The notes beneath the pieces were generated by a model. It did not search any database, was not told where the DNA came from, and saw only the letters and a list, made by a program, of their open reading frames with translations. Of a stretch of DNA of 33,075 nt, positions 1-8,041 are shown piece by piece; the stretch's first letter is position 1, and each line of letters opens with the position of its first letter. The DNA comes from Polaromonas sp. (lineage in GTDB: Bacteria > Pseudomonadota > Gammaproteobacteria > Burkholderiales > Burkholderiaceae_C). Position numbers and translations under genes: made by a program. The stretch lies in the NCBI RefSeq assembly GCF_030682935.1, contig NZ_JAUXNA010000232.1, forward strand, positions 1 to 33,075. The letters are read 5' to 3'.

Positions 1-37
1 GGCGGGTCGCGATCGTCTCGATGTGCGCGGAAGTCAT
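1..37 (-). CDS. 5' end of the gene downstream of cheR (partial, possibly cheD)
   Basis: The stop codon of cheR (34-36, TGA on the minus strand) overlaps an ATG at 35-37 in an ATGA arrangement. The frame from that ATG stays open to the window edge and reads MTSAHIETIATR. The overlap suggests translational coupling in a chemotaxis operon. In beta- and gammaproteobacterial chemotaxis clusters cheR is often followed by cheD (receptor glutamine deamidase) and cheB (methylesterase), so cheD is the most likely identity. Twelve residues are too few to prove it. The call rests on context only. Confidence 0.35.
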   Translation of the reverse strand, partial: MTSAHIETIATR

Positions 38-918
38 GCTGCCGCCTTTGTCCGGTTAGACACCAGTTCATAAGTGGTCTGGCCGCGCAGTCGGAAGGTC
101 TGATTGGCAAATGAAAAATTTTCAGAATGCCCGGCAAAGAGCAAACCATGCGGCTTCATCAGGGGTGCAAAGCGTTGCAATATCTTTCCTTGCGTAGGCT
201 TGTCGAAATAAATCATCACATTGCGGCAGAAGATCGCGTCGAACGGCTCCTTTAGCGCCCATTTCGGATCGAGCAGATTAAGCCGCGAGAACTGCACCAT
301 CGCCGCCACTTCCGGCCGTATCCGCACTTTGCCAGCGTGCGCGCCTGAACCCCTGAGGAAAAAGCGTTTAAGACGTTCAGGCGACAGCTTGCTGACCTGC
401 TCCGTCGTAAAAACGCCCGCCACTCCTTTTGCAAGCACCTGCGTATCGATATCGGTGGCCACGACGCAGGCAGCGCTGGCACGAGCGCCCAGCGCCTCTA
501 TCAGCGTCATCGCTATCGAATACGGCTCTTCTCCCGTGGACGCCGCCGAGCACCACACCGTAACGGGCTGCGGGCATTTCTTGGCGTGTTCCGCCAAAAC
601 CGGAAAGTGATGCGCCTCACGAAAAAACGCCGTCAAATTGGTGGTCAGCGCATTGGTAAATGACTGCCACTCCTCGCTGTTTGGGTCGGACTCCAAATAT
701 CTGAGATAAGCGGAAAACTCTTTCAACCCGAGATCCCGTAAGCGCCGCGCTAGTCGGCTGTAAACCATCTGCCGTTTTTGCGCGCCCAGCGCTATTCCAG
801 CACGCTCATGGATGAGTGCGCGAATCTTGGCAAAATCATGGTCAGTGAGAAGAAAATCGGGACCTACCGGAGGGCTCGTAGCGACGTACGGTGTTGTATT
901 CATACACTTTTGTGTCAT
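34..918 (-). CDS. cheR: Chemotaxis protein methyltransferase CheR
   Basis: S-adenosylmethionine-dependent methyltransferase that methylates glutamates on methyl-accepting chemoreceptors in the cytoplasm, opposing CheB during adaptation. Of 294 residues, the N-terminal helical CheR domain lies at about 22-105 (FAKIRALIHERAGIAL, then LTTNLTAFFRE). The Rossmann methyltransferase domain follows, with the SAM-binding segment WCSAASTGEEPYSIAMTL and the late motif FCRNVMIYFDKPTQ, both diagnostic for the family. Length fits CheR (about 270-290). Two starts are possible: ATG at 918 or ATG at 903 (MNTTPYV). Neither has a convincing Shine-Dalgarno, and the long form is kept. The gene is first in its run, with about 400 bp of non-coding DNA upstream and a coupled gene downstream. 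Confidence 0.93.
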   Translation of the reverse strand: MTQKCMNTTPYVATSPPVGPDFLLTDHDFAKIRALIHERAGIALGAQKRQMVYSRLARRLRDLGLKEFSAYLRYLESDPNSEEWQSFTNALTTNLTAFFREAHHFPVLAEHAKKCPQPVTVWCSAASTGEEPYSIAMTLIEALGARASAACVVATDIDTQVLAKGVAGVFTTEQVSKLSPERLKRFFLRGSGAHAGKVRIRPEVAAMVQFSRLNLLDPKWALKEPFDAIFCRNVMIYFDKPTQGKILQRFAPLMKPHGLLFAGHSENFSFANQTFRLRGQTTYELVSNRTKAAA

Positions 919-1317
919 CGCATGTGCCAGGTGAGCGCGCGGGGCCTGCTTTCGGAATTTCTGTCGGAGTCACTGGAAAACGCCTCCATGGATCTCGCAG
1001 GTCTGGGCGCTCAGGGCAAATAACGAAATTTCATTGCAGGATTGCTTGATCAGATTGTTGACAACCATTGCGCGTCAGGCAATGACTCCACTCCAATGTA
1101 CCGAGCTATAGCGTTGCGCGATGCACGGAAAAGCAATCCAAACAGCACCCTCTTCTCCTCATGAAAAATCAGGCTACCCAGAAAATTTGATATTTTTTGA
1201 TATTTGTTTGGTTTGCACCCTTGGCATATCGCTGGCGGCTGCCACGCATACGAGCCGAGCTACTGTATGCGCGTGCTTGAAAAAAACCGCACTTTTCCAT
1301 TTTCGGAGTTTTGGACG
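919..1317. other. Intergenic stretch without a recognisable gene
   Basis: About 400 bp lies between the 5' end of cheR and the 3' end of the HDOD gene, both on the minus strand. Short open frames exist but none resembles a protein I recognise or has a credible ribosome-binding site. The segment is AT-richer than its surroundings and carries a short direct repeat, TTTGATATT at 1186-1194 and again at 1196-1204. The cheR promoter presumably lies here, but I could not pick out a sigma-28 or sigma-70 site with confidence. Confidence 0.5.
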
Positions 1318-2520
1318 CTAAATCTTTATGCTCTGCGCCCAGTCAAGTGCCGCCAAGTGCGCTTGGTTGACGCGCGTGTCGGTCATGAACAGGGCCTCGG
1401 CATAATCCGATGCACAACCGTCCTCTCGTTCGCACGCCTCCACTAGGGCCAAAAATGGCCCATAGACACCGTCCCTCGAGAGCAGGGCTTTCTCAACCGC
1501 CTCCGGCAACGATATCTGTCGCAGAACCTGCTGTAGCGGGAGCCCCAGCAACTGTTCCAACATGGAAAACATACCCACAACAAACAGGTTTTCAGCCTCA
1601 CTCCTGGAAAGCAATCCCTTTCCGAGCAGCTCTGCAAACCGCCCACGAATAATCGCAGCCTGCAGCAACGCCGGGGAAAACCCCGCCGTATTGGTCATCA
1701 CCAGCAATAGCGAGAGCCAGCGATACAAAGGCGTGTAGCCCAACATCGATACCGCGTGACGTAGCGACTCGATTTCGACCTGCATGCCGAAACTGGCAGA
1801 ATTAATGTAACGAAACAGCTTGTATGAAAGCGTCGCATCATGCTTTAACATCTTTTCCAGATCGCGGACATCAGCATTTTCCTGAACCATTTGCATCAAT
1901 TGCAGGATCAGTACCGTTTGCAACCCCAACTCCCCGGATAAATTTATCTTGCGCGGTGTCAAGCAGAGATTTCCAAAAAACCCACTCAGTCCCAACGCGG
2001 CGCAAGCATCAAACTCATGCCAATCGGAAAACTTTTTGACCACCACAGAATACTGGGGTTGCGTAAGTTTGACATGGCTGGATATCGCGGCCAGATCAGG
2101 GTGATCGACACAAATCTCAACATGCGTCAAAAGCGGAAGCAAACACTCGTCTGACTCAAGAAAACCAAGATCCGGACCACCCAGCGCCACACCAAATCCC
2201 CGCTCGCGCAACGACATCACCAAAGGCATGGTGCTTTCGTTCACCATCTCATCCCGCGTCAACATCAGCACGGTATTTGTAGGGATCAAGCTTTTCAGTA
2301 TTTCGGCCGACAACACCTCAGGCCCTGCATCCAGAAACCACAAGTTCGATTCCGACTTTCCTGGACGCTCGGCAACAAGGCTCAAGAGTTGGCGGACGTT
2401 CACCCCAGCAGGTGTTTCGCCACCTTTTTCCTGGTTTTGCCAAGCAAGCTTATAGCCAAGGACATGCTGCGTGGGATTAAGAAGCGGCGCTCGCTGAAGA
2501 TATTTGGTTTCGGTCATCAA
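1318..2520 (-). CDS. HDOD domain protein with degenerate EAL domain
   Basis: A 400-residue cytoplasmic signalling protein of the YuxH-like class: an N-terminal EAL-derived region (about 1-195) followed by an HDOD domain (about 200-390). The start matches the family pattern of a repeated hydrophobic strand and a 'lGYxLxW' segment (VLGYKLAWQ) where an active c-di-GMP phosphodiesterase would have E-A-L. With the catalytic motif gone, it is unlikely to hydrolyse c-di-GMP. The HDOD part is clear from DLEKMLKHDATLSYKLFRYI followed by SLRHAVSMLGYTPLYRWL. HDOD domains are HD-related but lack the metal-binding HD pair and act in regulation of motility, stress or cell-cycle signalling. ATG at 2518-2520 is the start used. 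The neighbourhood (cheR) suggests a role near motility, but this is inference. Confidence 0.85.
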   Translation of the reverse strand: MMTETKYLQRAPLLNPTQHVLGYKLAWQNQEKGGETPAGVNVRQLLSLVAERPGKSESNLWFLDAGPEVLSAEILKSLIPTNTVLMLTRDEMVNESTMPLVMSLRERGFGVALGGPDLGFLESDECLLPLLTHVEICVDHPDLAAISSHVKLTQPQYSVVVKKFSDWHEFDACAALGLSGFFGNLCLTPRKINLSGELGLQTVLILQLMQMVQENADVRDLEKMLKHDATLSYKLFRYINSASFGMQVEIESLRHAVSMLGYTPLYRWLSLLLVMTNTAGFSPALLQAAIIRGRFAELLGKGLLSRSEAENLFVVGMFSMLEQLLGLPLQQVLRQISLPEAVEKALLSRDGVYGPFLALVEACEREDGCASDYAEALFMTDTRVNQAHLAALDWAQSIKI

Positions 2521-2801
2521 GCTTCTAAATTAGATTGGCAGGACTTGGATATCCCATTTTCCACCTGATCCCGCCCCCTTGCGCTTGCGCAAATGTGTGA
2601 TCAAAAAGACAGCCGCAGATGAGACTTCACGACACATTCGACTGCACCGGGGGTGCAACTTGCGCATCGCGTCAGTAAGACTACAGATCTGCACTTCGAA
2701 TCCAGGTTCATTTCAACTTTATAACTGGATGCCGCCAGCTGATTTTTAGTTCACCACTATAGAGAAAAGCAATTTCTCCGTTTCATCAAGCAAGCCGTAA
2801 A
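2521..2801. other. Intergenic stretch, no gene seen
   Basis: About 280 bp between the HDOD gene and the umuC remnant. No frame gives a recognisable protein. A small perfect palindrome, TTGCGCTTGCGCAA, lies near 2579-2592. Together with the umuC fragment this makes a stretch of almost 900 bp with no intact protein gene, unusual for this otherwise dense window. Confidence 0.4.
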
Positions 2802-3240
2802 TCATCTCTTTCTTTTCCAGATTCGGATTGCTCGTGCTCCAAATTTGGCGCTACAAAGCAAAATGCCCAGCATCACCCCCGCCTTGGCATAGCGATAGCC
2901 CGGCTGGCAAATGCTGGCCAGGCCCAGAAGTTCCGCCTGACTGATGGCCCGGCTGTCATCGGTCGGCCGACGCAGCGGCACAACCGTGGATCGGGAATAC
3001 TGTTTGTCCTGCTGGCGGAAGGGACTGGTCCTTATGAAAACCAGCACCTACCAGTGTGACTGCCCTGCTTTCGCAGCTTTTCCGAGGCACGGCTGGCGAA
3101 CTCGGTCACGGCTTCCTGGAGAGCCTGCAGCAGGATCACCAGCCGGCCGAAACTGCGGGCGCAGGCAATTTCCTGCTTGGCTGCGGGCTGGTCATCGAAT
3201 CCGATGCAGGGCCTTCCCTGCAGCTCCCGTACCGAACAAA
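2802..3240 (-). pseudogene. Remnant of umuC-type Y-family DNA polymerase (frameshifted, truncated)
   Basis: Two adjacent minus-strand frames together give the middle and little-finger part of an UmuC protein. The upstream piece (about 3240 down to 3032) reads VRELQGRPCIGFDD, then KQEIACARSFGRL, then an EAVTEFASRASEKLRKQG helix before stopping. The downstream piece (about 3047 down to 2802) continues with VFIRTSPFRQQDKQYSR, VPLRRPTDDSRAISQAELLG and PGYRYAKAGVML, all typical of UmuC. A single frameshift near 3035-3048 separates them. The catalytic palm (N-terminal half, about 200 residues) and the true C-terminus are absent; after AGVML the frame runs into unrelated sequence. It cannot encode an active polymerase. 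UmuDC genes are often carried on mobile elements, and this fragment sits next to a tRNA gene, so it may be debris of a lost island (inference). Confidence 0.75.
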
Positions 3241-3311
3241 GTCCTGTAGCTTATAGCGCCTGAGGCCGCGCCCACCCCTGAAATGCACGCATGCGCATTC
3301 AAGTGCAGGGA

Positions 3312-3333
3312 ATTTGGCATAGATTTGGCATAA
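3312..3333. repeat. Tandem 11-bp repeat beside the tRNA terminator
   Basis: ATTTGGCATAG (3312-3322) is followed directly by ATTTGGCATAA (3323-3333), with 10 of 11 bases identical. It lies between the umuC remnant and the tRNA terminator. No function can be assigned from sequence. Confidence 0.5.
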
Positions 3334-3354
3334 ACTGCCACCAAACACCCCAAC

Positions 3355-3380
3355 AAAAAAGGACTTGCTCACGCAAGTCC
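3355..3380 (-). terminator. Rho-independent terminator of the hrcA-tRNA unit
   Basis: On the minus strand GGACTTGC, a 4-nt loop and GCAAGTCC form an 8-bp perfect stem (3361-3380), followed by six T residues (3355-3360). It lies 20 nt beyond the tRNA 3' end in the direction of transcription. Confidence 0.85.
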
Positions 3381-3400
3381 TTGATTTTGTTCATAAAAAG

Positions 3401-3477
3401 TGGTAGGGCGTCACGGACTTGAACCGTGGACCAAAGGATTATGAGTCCTCTGCTCTAACCAACTGAGCTAACGCCCC
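3401..3477 (-). tRNA. tRNA with CAT anticodon (tRNA-Met by anticodon; probably tRNA-Ile2)
   Basis: A 77-nt cloverleaf on the minus strand. The acceptor is GGGGCGT pairing with ACGCCCT (one G-U pair at the end), the D arm has AGCTCAGTTGGTTAGAGC, the anticodon stem GAGGA/TCCTT encloses the loop CTCATAA, and the T arm CACGG-TTCAAGT-CCGTG is fully paired. CCA is encoded (3401-3403 on the complement). Anticodon CAT would be called Met by rule. However, the segment GGACTCATAATCC with TTGGTC and GGTTCAAGTCC is what I associate with the minor isoleucine tRNA, whose C34 is changed to lysidine by TilS. I lean to Ile2 but cannot settle it here. The gene starts 26 nt after the hrcA stop on the same strand and may be co-transcribed with it. 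Confidence 0.9.
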
Positions 3478-3503
3478 CCAATCAACAACTAGATTGTAAG
3501 GGC

Positions 3504-4523
3504 CTACTTGCTATGGCTAAGGGCCGTGCTGACCAGTTTGGACGTGATGTCGACAATCTGGATCATTTTTTCGTAGGGCATGCGCATGGGGCCGATCACC
3601 CCCAGTGTGCCAACAACCTGTCCATCGACCTCGTAAGGCGCGGTCACCACAGACAGTTCCTGGTAAGGAATGACCTCGCTTTCGCCGCCGATGTAGATGC
3701 GCACACCTTCCGCGCGGCTGGAGACGTCAAGCAAGCGAATCAGCTGGGCCTTCTGCTCAAATAGATCAAAAAGCTTGCGCAGATTGCCCATGTCGCTTGA
3801 AAACTCACTGACAGCCAGCAGGTTGCGCTCACCCGAGACAAGAACTTCGTCGCGCGACTCAATGGCTTCGGAGCTGGCCTGAACCGCTGCCTGCATCAAG
3901 CTGGCAATTTCACCCCTCAGCGCTTCCACCTCATTTTTCAGGCGCTCACGCACCTCTTCAATGGCCATGCCCGCATAGTGCGAATTAAGAAAATTGGCCG
4001 CTTGTACGAGCTGGGACTGGGTGTAGTCGGATTCGGTAAAGATCACCCGGTTTTGAACATCGCCGTCGGGCGAAACGATGATCACAAGAAAACGTTTTTC
4101 GGACAGACGCAAAAACTCGATATGACTGAAGACCGACGTTCGGCGCGGCGCCATGACCACCCCAACGAACTGTGACAGGCTGGACAGCATATGGGCAGCG
4201 TTGCTGAACACCTTCTGCGGCTGATCGGGCGCAAGCCTGGGCGCAGTGAAGCGGCCGCCTGCCGACAGCGGGTCACGCTGCGTGGTCAGCATGGTATCGA
4301 CAAAGAGGCGGTAACCCCGGGCTGTCGGAATGCGGCCGGCTGAAGTGTGCGGGCTGACAATCAGGCCAAGGTCCTCCAGATCGCTCATGACATTACGGAT
4401 GGTGGCGGGTGACAAATCAAGGCCGGAGGCTTTGGACAGCGTCCGCGAGCCCACCGGCTGACCATCAGCAATGTAGCGCTCAACGAGCGCTTTCAACAAC
4501 AACCGGGCACGGGCATCAAGCAT
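3504..4523 (-). CDS. hrcA: Heat-inducible transcription repressor HrcA
   Basis: Repressor of class I heat-shock genes (groESL, dnaK) that binds CIRCE operators and is folded by GroEL. Its 339 residues match the family length (about 340). The N-terminal winged helix covers about 1-90, with [20 protein letters not shown] and [20 protein letters not shown], followed by [20 protein letters not shown], the family signature. The C-terminal GAF-like/dimerisation region contains [15 protein letters not shown] and [19 protein letters not shown] near the end. ATG at 4521-4523 opens the gene, which is divergent from nadK across about 50 bp. I looked for a CIRCE inverted repeat (TTAGCACTC-N9-GAGTGCTAA) in that gap and did not find one, so autoregulation through CIRCE is not supported here. 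Confidence 0.96.
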   Translation of the reverse strand: MLDARARLLLKALVERYIADGQPVGSRTLSKASGLDLSPATIRNVMSDLEDLGLIVSPHTSAGRIPTARGYRLFVDTMLTTQRDPLSAGGRFTAPRLAPDQPQKVFSNAAHMLSSLSQFVGVVMAPRRTSVFSHIEFLRLSEKRFLVIIVSPDGDVQNRVIFTESDYTQSQLVQAANFLNSHYAGMAIEEVRERLKNEVEALRGEIASLMQAAVQASSEAIESRDEVLVSGERNLLAVSEFSSDMGNLRKLFDLFEQKAQLIRLLDVSSRAEGVRIYIGGESEVIPYQELSVVTAPYEVDGQVVGTLGVIGPMRMPYEKMIQIVDITSKLVSTALSHSK

Positions 4524-4572
4524 GGCGACATTCTACGAAGCTTCGGTCACCATGTTGTGATGTAATTTGTCG

Positions 4573-5448
4573 ATGAAGTTGCAATTCCGCCATGTCGCAC
4601 TGATCGGCAAGTACCAAGCCCAAGGGTCCCGCTCTGCGCTGGAAGACATTGCGCACTTTCTGGGTACGCAGGGCTGCGAGGTTGCGCTTGAGCAGGACAC
4701 CGCCACCAACACCGGCCTGTGCCAGTTTCCAACGCTTGACGTGGCCGGAATAGGGGCGCAATGCGATCTCGCCCTGGTTGTGGGTGGCGACGGCACCATG
4801 CTGGGCATCGGGCGGCAATTGGCCCAATCCGGCATTCCACTGGTCGGCATCAACCAGGGCAGGCTTGGGTTTATCACCGACATCGCATTTGAGGAATACA
4901 AGGAGACGCTCGAACCCATGCTTCACGGGGAATTCGAGGAGGACCGGCGCTGGATGATGCAAGCCAGGGTCGTGCGCAACGGCCAGTGCGTTTTCAGCGC
5001 CACGGCCATGAACGACGTCGTGGTCAACCGGGGCGCAACCGGGGGAATGGTTGAGCTTCGCGTGGAAGTTGATGGCCGTTTTGTCGCCAACCAGCGCGCG
5101 GATGGCTTGATCATTGCGTCGCCCACCGGCTCCACGGCGTATGCGCTTTCTGCAGGCGGGCCCTTAATGCATCCCTCCATCGAGGGCTGGATACTGGTTC
5201 CGATTGCTCCGCACACTCTATCCAACAGGCCCATCGTGCTTTCAGATGCGGGAGAAGTCGCTATTGAAATAGTAGCTGGCCGGGATGCCAGCGCCAATTT
5301 TGACATGCAGTCGCTGGCCAGCTTGCAGCACGGCGACCGGATTACGGTAAGACGTTCGGAACATCAAGTGCGCTTCCTGCACCCCAAGGGGTGGAGCTAC
5401 TTTGACACCTTGCGCAAGAAACTTCACTGGAATGAAGGCGCGGCCTGA
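4573..5448 (+). CDS. nadK: NAD kinase
   Basis: ATP-dependent (or polyphosphate-dependent) NAD kinase, making NADP in the cytoplasm. The protein has about 291 residues from ATG at 4573; a TTG two codons earlier is also possible but less likely. The catalytic GGDG motif is in [15 protein letters not shown], followed by [13 protein letters not shown]. The NAD-binding part includes [20 protein letters not shown] and the C-terminal DGR/ANFD region, all characteristic. The gene leads a plus-strand run: recN begins 32 nt after the stop and rapZ follows. Bases 5258-5304, encoding [15 protein letters not shown] near the C-terminus, resemble a dispersed repeat of this genome (see the repeat features), although the domain still looks intact. 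Confidence 0.95.
   Translation: MKLQFRHVALIGKYQAQGSRSALEDIAHFLGTQGCEVALEQDTATNTGLCQFPTLDVAGIGAQCDLALVVGGDGTMLGIGRQLAQSGIPLVGINQGRLGFITDIAFEEYKETLEPMLHGEFEEDRRWMMQARVVRNGQCVFSATAMNDVVVNRGATGGMVELRVEVDGRFVANQRADGLIIASPTGSTAYALSAGGPLMHPSIEGWILVPIAPHTLSNRPIVLSDAGEVAIEIVAGRDASANFDMQSLASLQHGDRITVRRSEHQVRFLHPKGWSYFDTLRKKLHWNEGAA
5258..5304 (+). repeat. Possible copy of the dispersed Comamonadaceae-type repeat inside nadK
   Basis: GCTATTGAAATAGTAGCTGG at 5260-5279, with GCGCCAATTTTGAC near the end, resembles the repeat copies at 18421 and 21370 (a GCTATT..ATAGCTG start and a CCAATTT end) but lacks the central CCCG...GGGC part. It is read in frame as part of NadK. Weak match: chance or ordinary coding sequence is possible. 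Confidence 0.35.
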
Positions 5449-5480
5449 GCTTGTCTCTGTACCTGACCAGGACTTAAGTT

Positions 5481-7124
5481 ATGAGCCTCAAAAGCATTTT
5501 TCTTCGCGATTTCGTGATAGTTCACGAAATGGACCTGAATTTGTCGGGCGGATTTACGGTTCTCACGGGTGAAACCGGGGCCGGAAAATCAATATTGATT
5601 GATGCGCTGCAACTGGCCCTGGGCGCACGCGCCGATGCTGGCGTGGTGCGCGAAGGCGCTCCGCGCTGCGAGATCAGTGCGGAATTCGACAGCCCCAGCG
5701 ACCTGGCGCAACGGCTGGAACAAGGTGGCTTCGAGGCGACCGACAGCTTGCTGCTCAGGCGCACGATTGACGCGCAAGGAAAAAGCCGAGCCTGGATCAA
5801 TGGCAGCGCGGCAACCGCAGCCCAACTCAGGGATATCGCCGGCCAACTGGTGGACATCCATGGCCAGCATGCGTGGCAAAGCCTGACCCGCCCTGATGCC
5901 GTGCGAGGCCTGCTGGACTCCTACGCGGCGGTATCCACCGAGCTGCTGTCACGGCGCTGGCAAGCCTGGCGCGAGGCCCAAAAAACGCTGACGGAAGCAC
6001 GTAACGCGCAAGACAGCCTGCAGCGCGAGCGTGAACGCCTGGCGTGGCAAATCGGCGAGCTCGACAAGCTGGCGCCCGGCGGCGATGAATGGGGCGAACT
6101 CAATGCCCAGCACGGTCGCCTGTCGAACGCGCAAGCCTTGCGTGATGCCGTACAAAGCGCCGTCGACTTTTTGCAGGAATCCGATAGCAACGCAGCCGCC
6201 CTGCTCGGCCGCGCTATTTCTTCGCTCCAAAATCAGGAGCATATCGAGCCCGAATTTAAAGGGCTTATCGAGGTTTTGGATAGTGCACTGGCACAAGTGG
6301 AAGATGCCGTGCATTCGCTCCACGGCTACGCCAGGCATGCCGAGCTGGAGCCGCAGCGGCTGGCGGAGCTTGACGGGCGGCTTGCACTCTGGGTCAGCCT
6401 GGCACGGCGCTATAAGCGCAGCCCTGCCGAGCTGCCCCACTTGCTGGCGTCCTGGCAGAGTGAGCTCCAAAAGCTCGATGAGGCCGCCAACTTGGTTCAA
6501 TTTGAAAAAAACGAACGCCAAGCCCATGCCGCTTATCTGGAGGAGGCTCAGCGAATCTCCCAATCCCGCCGCCAGGCGGCACCCCTGCTCGCCCAAGCGA
6601 TCAGCCAGGCCATGCAAGGCCTGGGCATGCAGGGCGGCAAGTTTGAAGTAGCGTTTACCTCACTGGAGCAGCCCGCCCAGCATGGGCTGGAGCAGCCCGA
6701 GTTTTTGGTGGCTGCCCATAGCGGCAGCACACCAAGGCCTGTGGGCAAAGTGGCATCGGGCGGCGAGCTGTCCCGCATCGCCCTAGCCATCGCGGTCACC
6801 ACCAGCCAGCTCGGCCAGGCACAGACACTGATCTTTGATGAAGTTGATTCTGGTGTGGGCGGCGCTGTGGCCGAAACTGTTGGCCGGCTGATGAAGCAAT
6901 TGGGCAAAGACCGGCAAGTGATGGCCGTCACCCATTTGCCCCAGGTAGCCGCTTGCGCCGACCAGCATCTGGTGGTGGCCAAGCACACCAAAAAAGGCAA
7001 CACCCTCAGCACTGTGGCCCATGTCAATGGTGAACAACGCGTCGCCGAAATTGCCCGCATGCTCGGGGGTGAACGACTTTCTGGAACCACACTCGCACAC
7101 GCTAAAGAAATGCTGGGACACTGA
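5481..7124 (+). CDS. recN: DNA repair protein RecN
   Basis: SMC-like ATPase that acts early in double-strand break repair, tethering DNA ends and stimulating RecA. Its 547 residues match the usual length (about 550). The N-terminal ABC half has [18 protein letters not shown] and Walker A GETGAGKS at about 29-36. A long coiled-coil middle (about 155-370) is rich in Glu/Arg/Gln/Leu, and the C-terminal half has the ABC signature [14 protein letters not shown], Walker [17 protein letters not shown] and the [14 protein letters not shown] switch histidine. It starts at ATG 5481. Its TGA overlaps the rapZ ATG by one base (TGATG), so the two are likely co-translated. In enterobacteria nadK and recN are also adjacent. 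Confidence 0.97.
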   Translation: MSLKSIFLRDFVIVHEMDLNLSGGFTVLTGETGAGKSILIDALQLALGARADAGVVREGAPRCEISAEFDSPSDLAQRLEQGGFEATDSLLLRRTIDAQGKSRAWINGSAATAAQLRDIAGQLVDIHGQHAWQSLTRPDAVRGLLDSYAAVSTELLSRRWQAWREAQKTLTEARNAQDSLQRERERLAWQIGELDKLAPGGDEWGELNAQHGRLSNAQALRDAVQSAVDFLQESDSNAAALLGRAISSLQNQEHIEPEFKGLIEVLDSALAQVEDAVHSLHGYARHAELEPQRLAELDGRLALWVSLARRYKRSPAELPHLLASWQSELQKLDEAANLVQFEKNERQAHAAYLEEAQRISQSRRQAAPLLAQAISQAMQGLGMQGGKFEVAFTSLEQPAQHGLEQPEFLVAAHSGSTPRPVGKVASGGELSRIALAIAVTTSQLGQAQTLIFDEVDSGVGGAVAETVGRLMKQLGKDRQVMAVTHLPQVAACADQHLVVAKHTKKGNTLSTVAHVNGEQRVAEIARMLGGERLSGTTLAHAKEMLGH

Positions 7125-8023
7125 TGACCGATTTGGAAATGGTGCTTATCACTGGCATGTCGGGCTCCGGAAAATCCGTGGCCCTGCATGCGCTGGAAGA
7201 TGCCGGCTATTACTGTGTGGACAATCTGCCACCCGAGTTGCTGCTGCCTTTTATAGCGCTGGAGCAAAAACATGGCGCCCGAAAAGTGGCGATCGCAATC
7301 GATGTCCGGAGTGCCACGTCCCTGCCTCTTGTGCCCGAGCAACTGCGGCAACTTCGAAAACTGCAGGAGCAAGGCGTGACCATGCACTCGCTGTTTCTGG
7401 ACGCCAACACCGAAACACTGGTGCGGCGATTTTCAGAAACCCGCCGGCTTCATCCCCTGTCGCGTCCCGGTGCCTCCGACCAGCACCGGGCGCTGGTCGA
7501 GGCCATCGAGCTGGAGCGCGAGCTGCTCGGCGAGATGCGCGAACAGGCTCATGTACTCGACACCAGCATGATCCGTCCCTCGCAGCTGCGGGGCTATGTG
7601 AAGTCATTGATCGAAGCACCACCCACACAGTTGACGCTGGTGTTCGAGTCGTTTGCGTTCAAGCGTGGCGTGCCTCTGGATGCCGACTATGTATTTGACG
7701 TGCGGATGCTTCCCAACCCGCATTACGAGTCTGCCCTGCGCGACCTGACCGGGCTGGATCAAGCCGTTGTGGACTACCTGAAGGCGCATTCAGAAGTGGC
7801 CGACATGTTCACGCACATCGAACAATTCCTGAGCCATTGGTTGAAGGCGCTGGCGCGGGACCACCGCAGCTATGTCACCGTGGCCATTGGCTGCACGGGC
7901 GGCCAGCACCGCTCGGTCTACCTCGCTGAAACGCTGGCAGCGGCATTCGGCCCGCACTGGCACACCCTCAAGCGGCACCGCGAGCTGGATGCCCGCTCCA
8001 CTGAACAAGCCGCGACTATTTAG
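7124..8023 (+). CDS. rapZ: RNase adapter / nucleotide-binding protein RapZ (YvcJ family)
   Basis: P-loop protein of 299 residues. In E. coli RapZ presents the small RNA GlmZ to RNase E and so controls amino-sugar synthesis. Homologues elsewhere bind nucleotides, with less certain roles. Walker A GMSGSGKS lies at about 10-17, followed by the family's [15 protein letters not shown]. The C-terminal domain has [19 protein letters not shown] and the signature [14 protein letters not shown], which belongs to the RNA-binding face in the E. coli protein. The start overlaps the recN stop by one base. It is separated by only 18 bp from the convergent mutY gene. Whether a GlmZ-like partner exists in this organism cannot be judged from the window. 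Confidence 0.93.
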   Translation: MTDLEMVLITGMSGSGKSVALHALEDAGYYCVDNLPPELLLPFIALEQKHGARKVAIAIDVRSATSLPLVPEQLRQLRKLQEQGVTMHSLFLDANTETLVRRFSETRRLHPLSRPGASDQHRALVEAIELERELLGEMREQAHVLDTSMIRPSQLRGYVKSLIEAPPTQLTLVFESFAFKRGVPLDADYVFDVRMLPNPHYESALRDLTGLDQAVVDYLKAHSEVADMFTHIEQFLSHWLKALARDHRSYVTVAIGCTGGQHRSVYLAETLAAAFGPHWHTLKRHRELDARSTEQAATI

Positions 8024-8041
8024 CCCTCGCCAGCAACAACA

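Noticed and set aside
1121-1321. Plus-strand frame between cheR and the HDOD gene
   Set aside because: No resemblance to a known protein and no ribosome-binding site.
4524-4572. CIRCE operator between hrcA and nadK
   Set aside because: The inverted repeat TTAGCACTC/GAGTGCTAA is not present.
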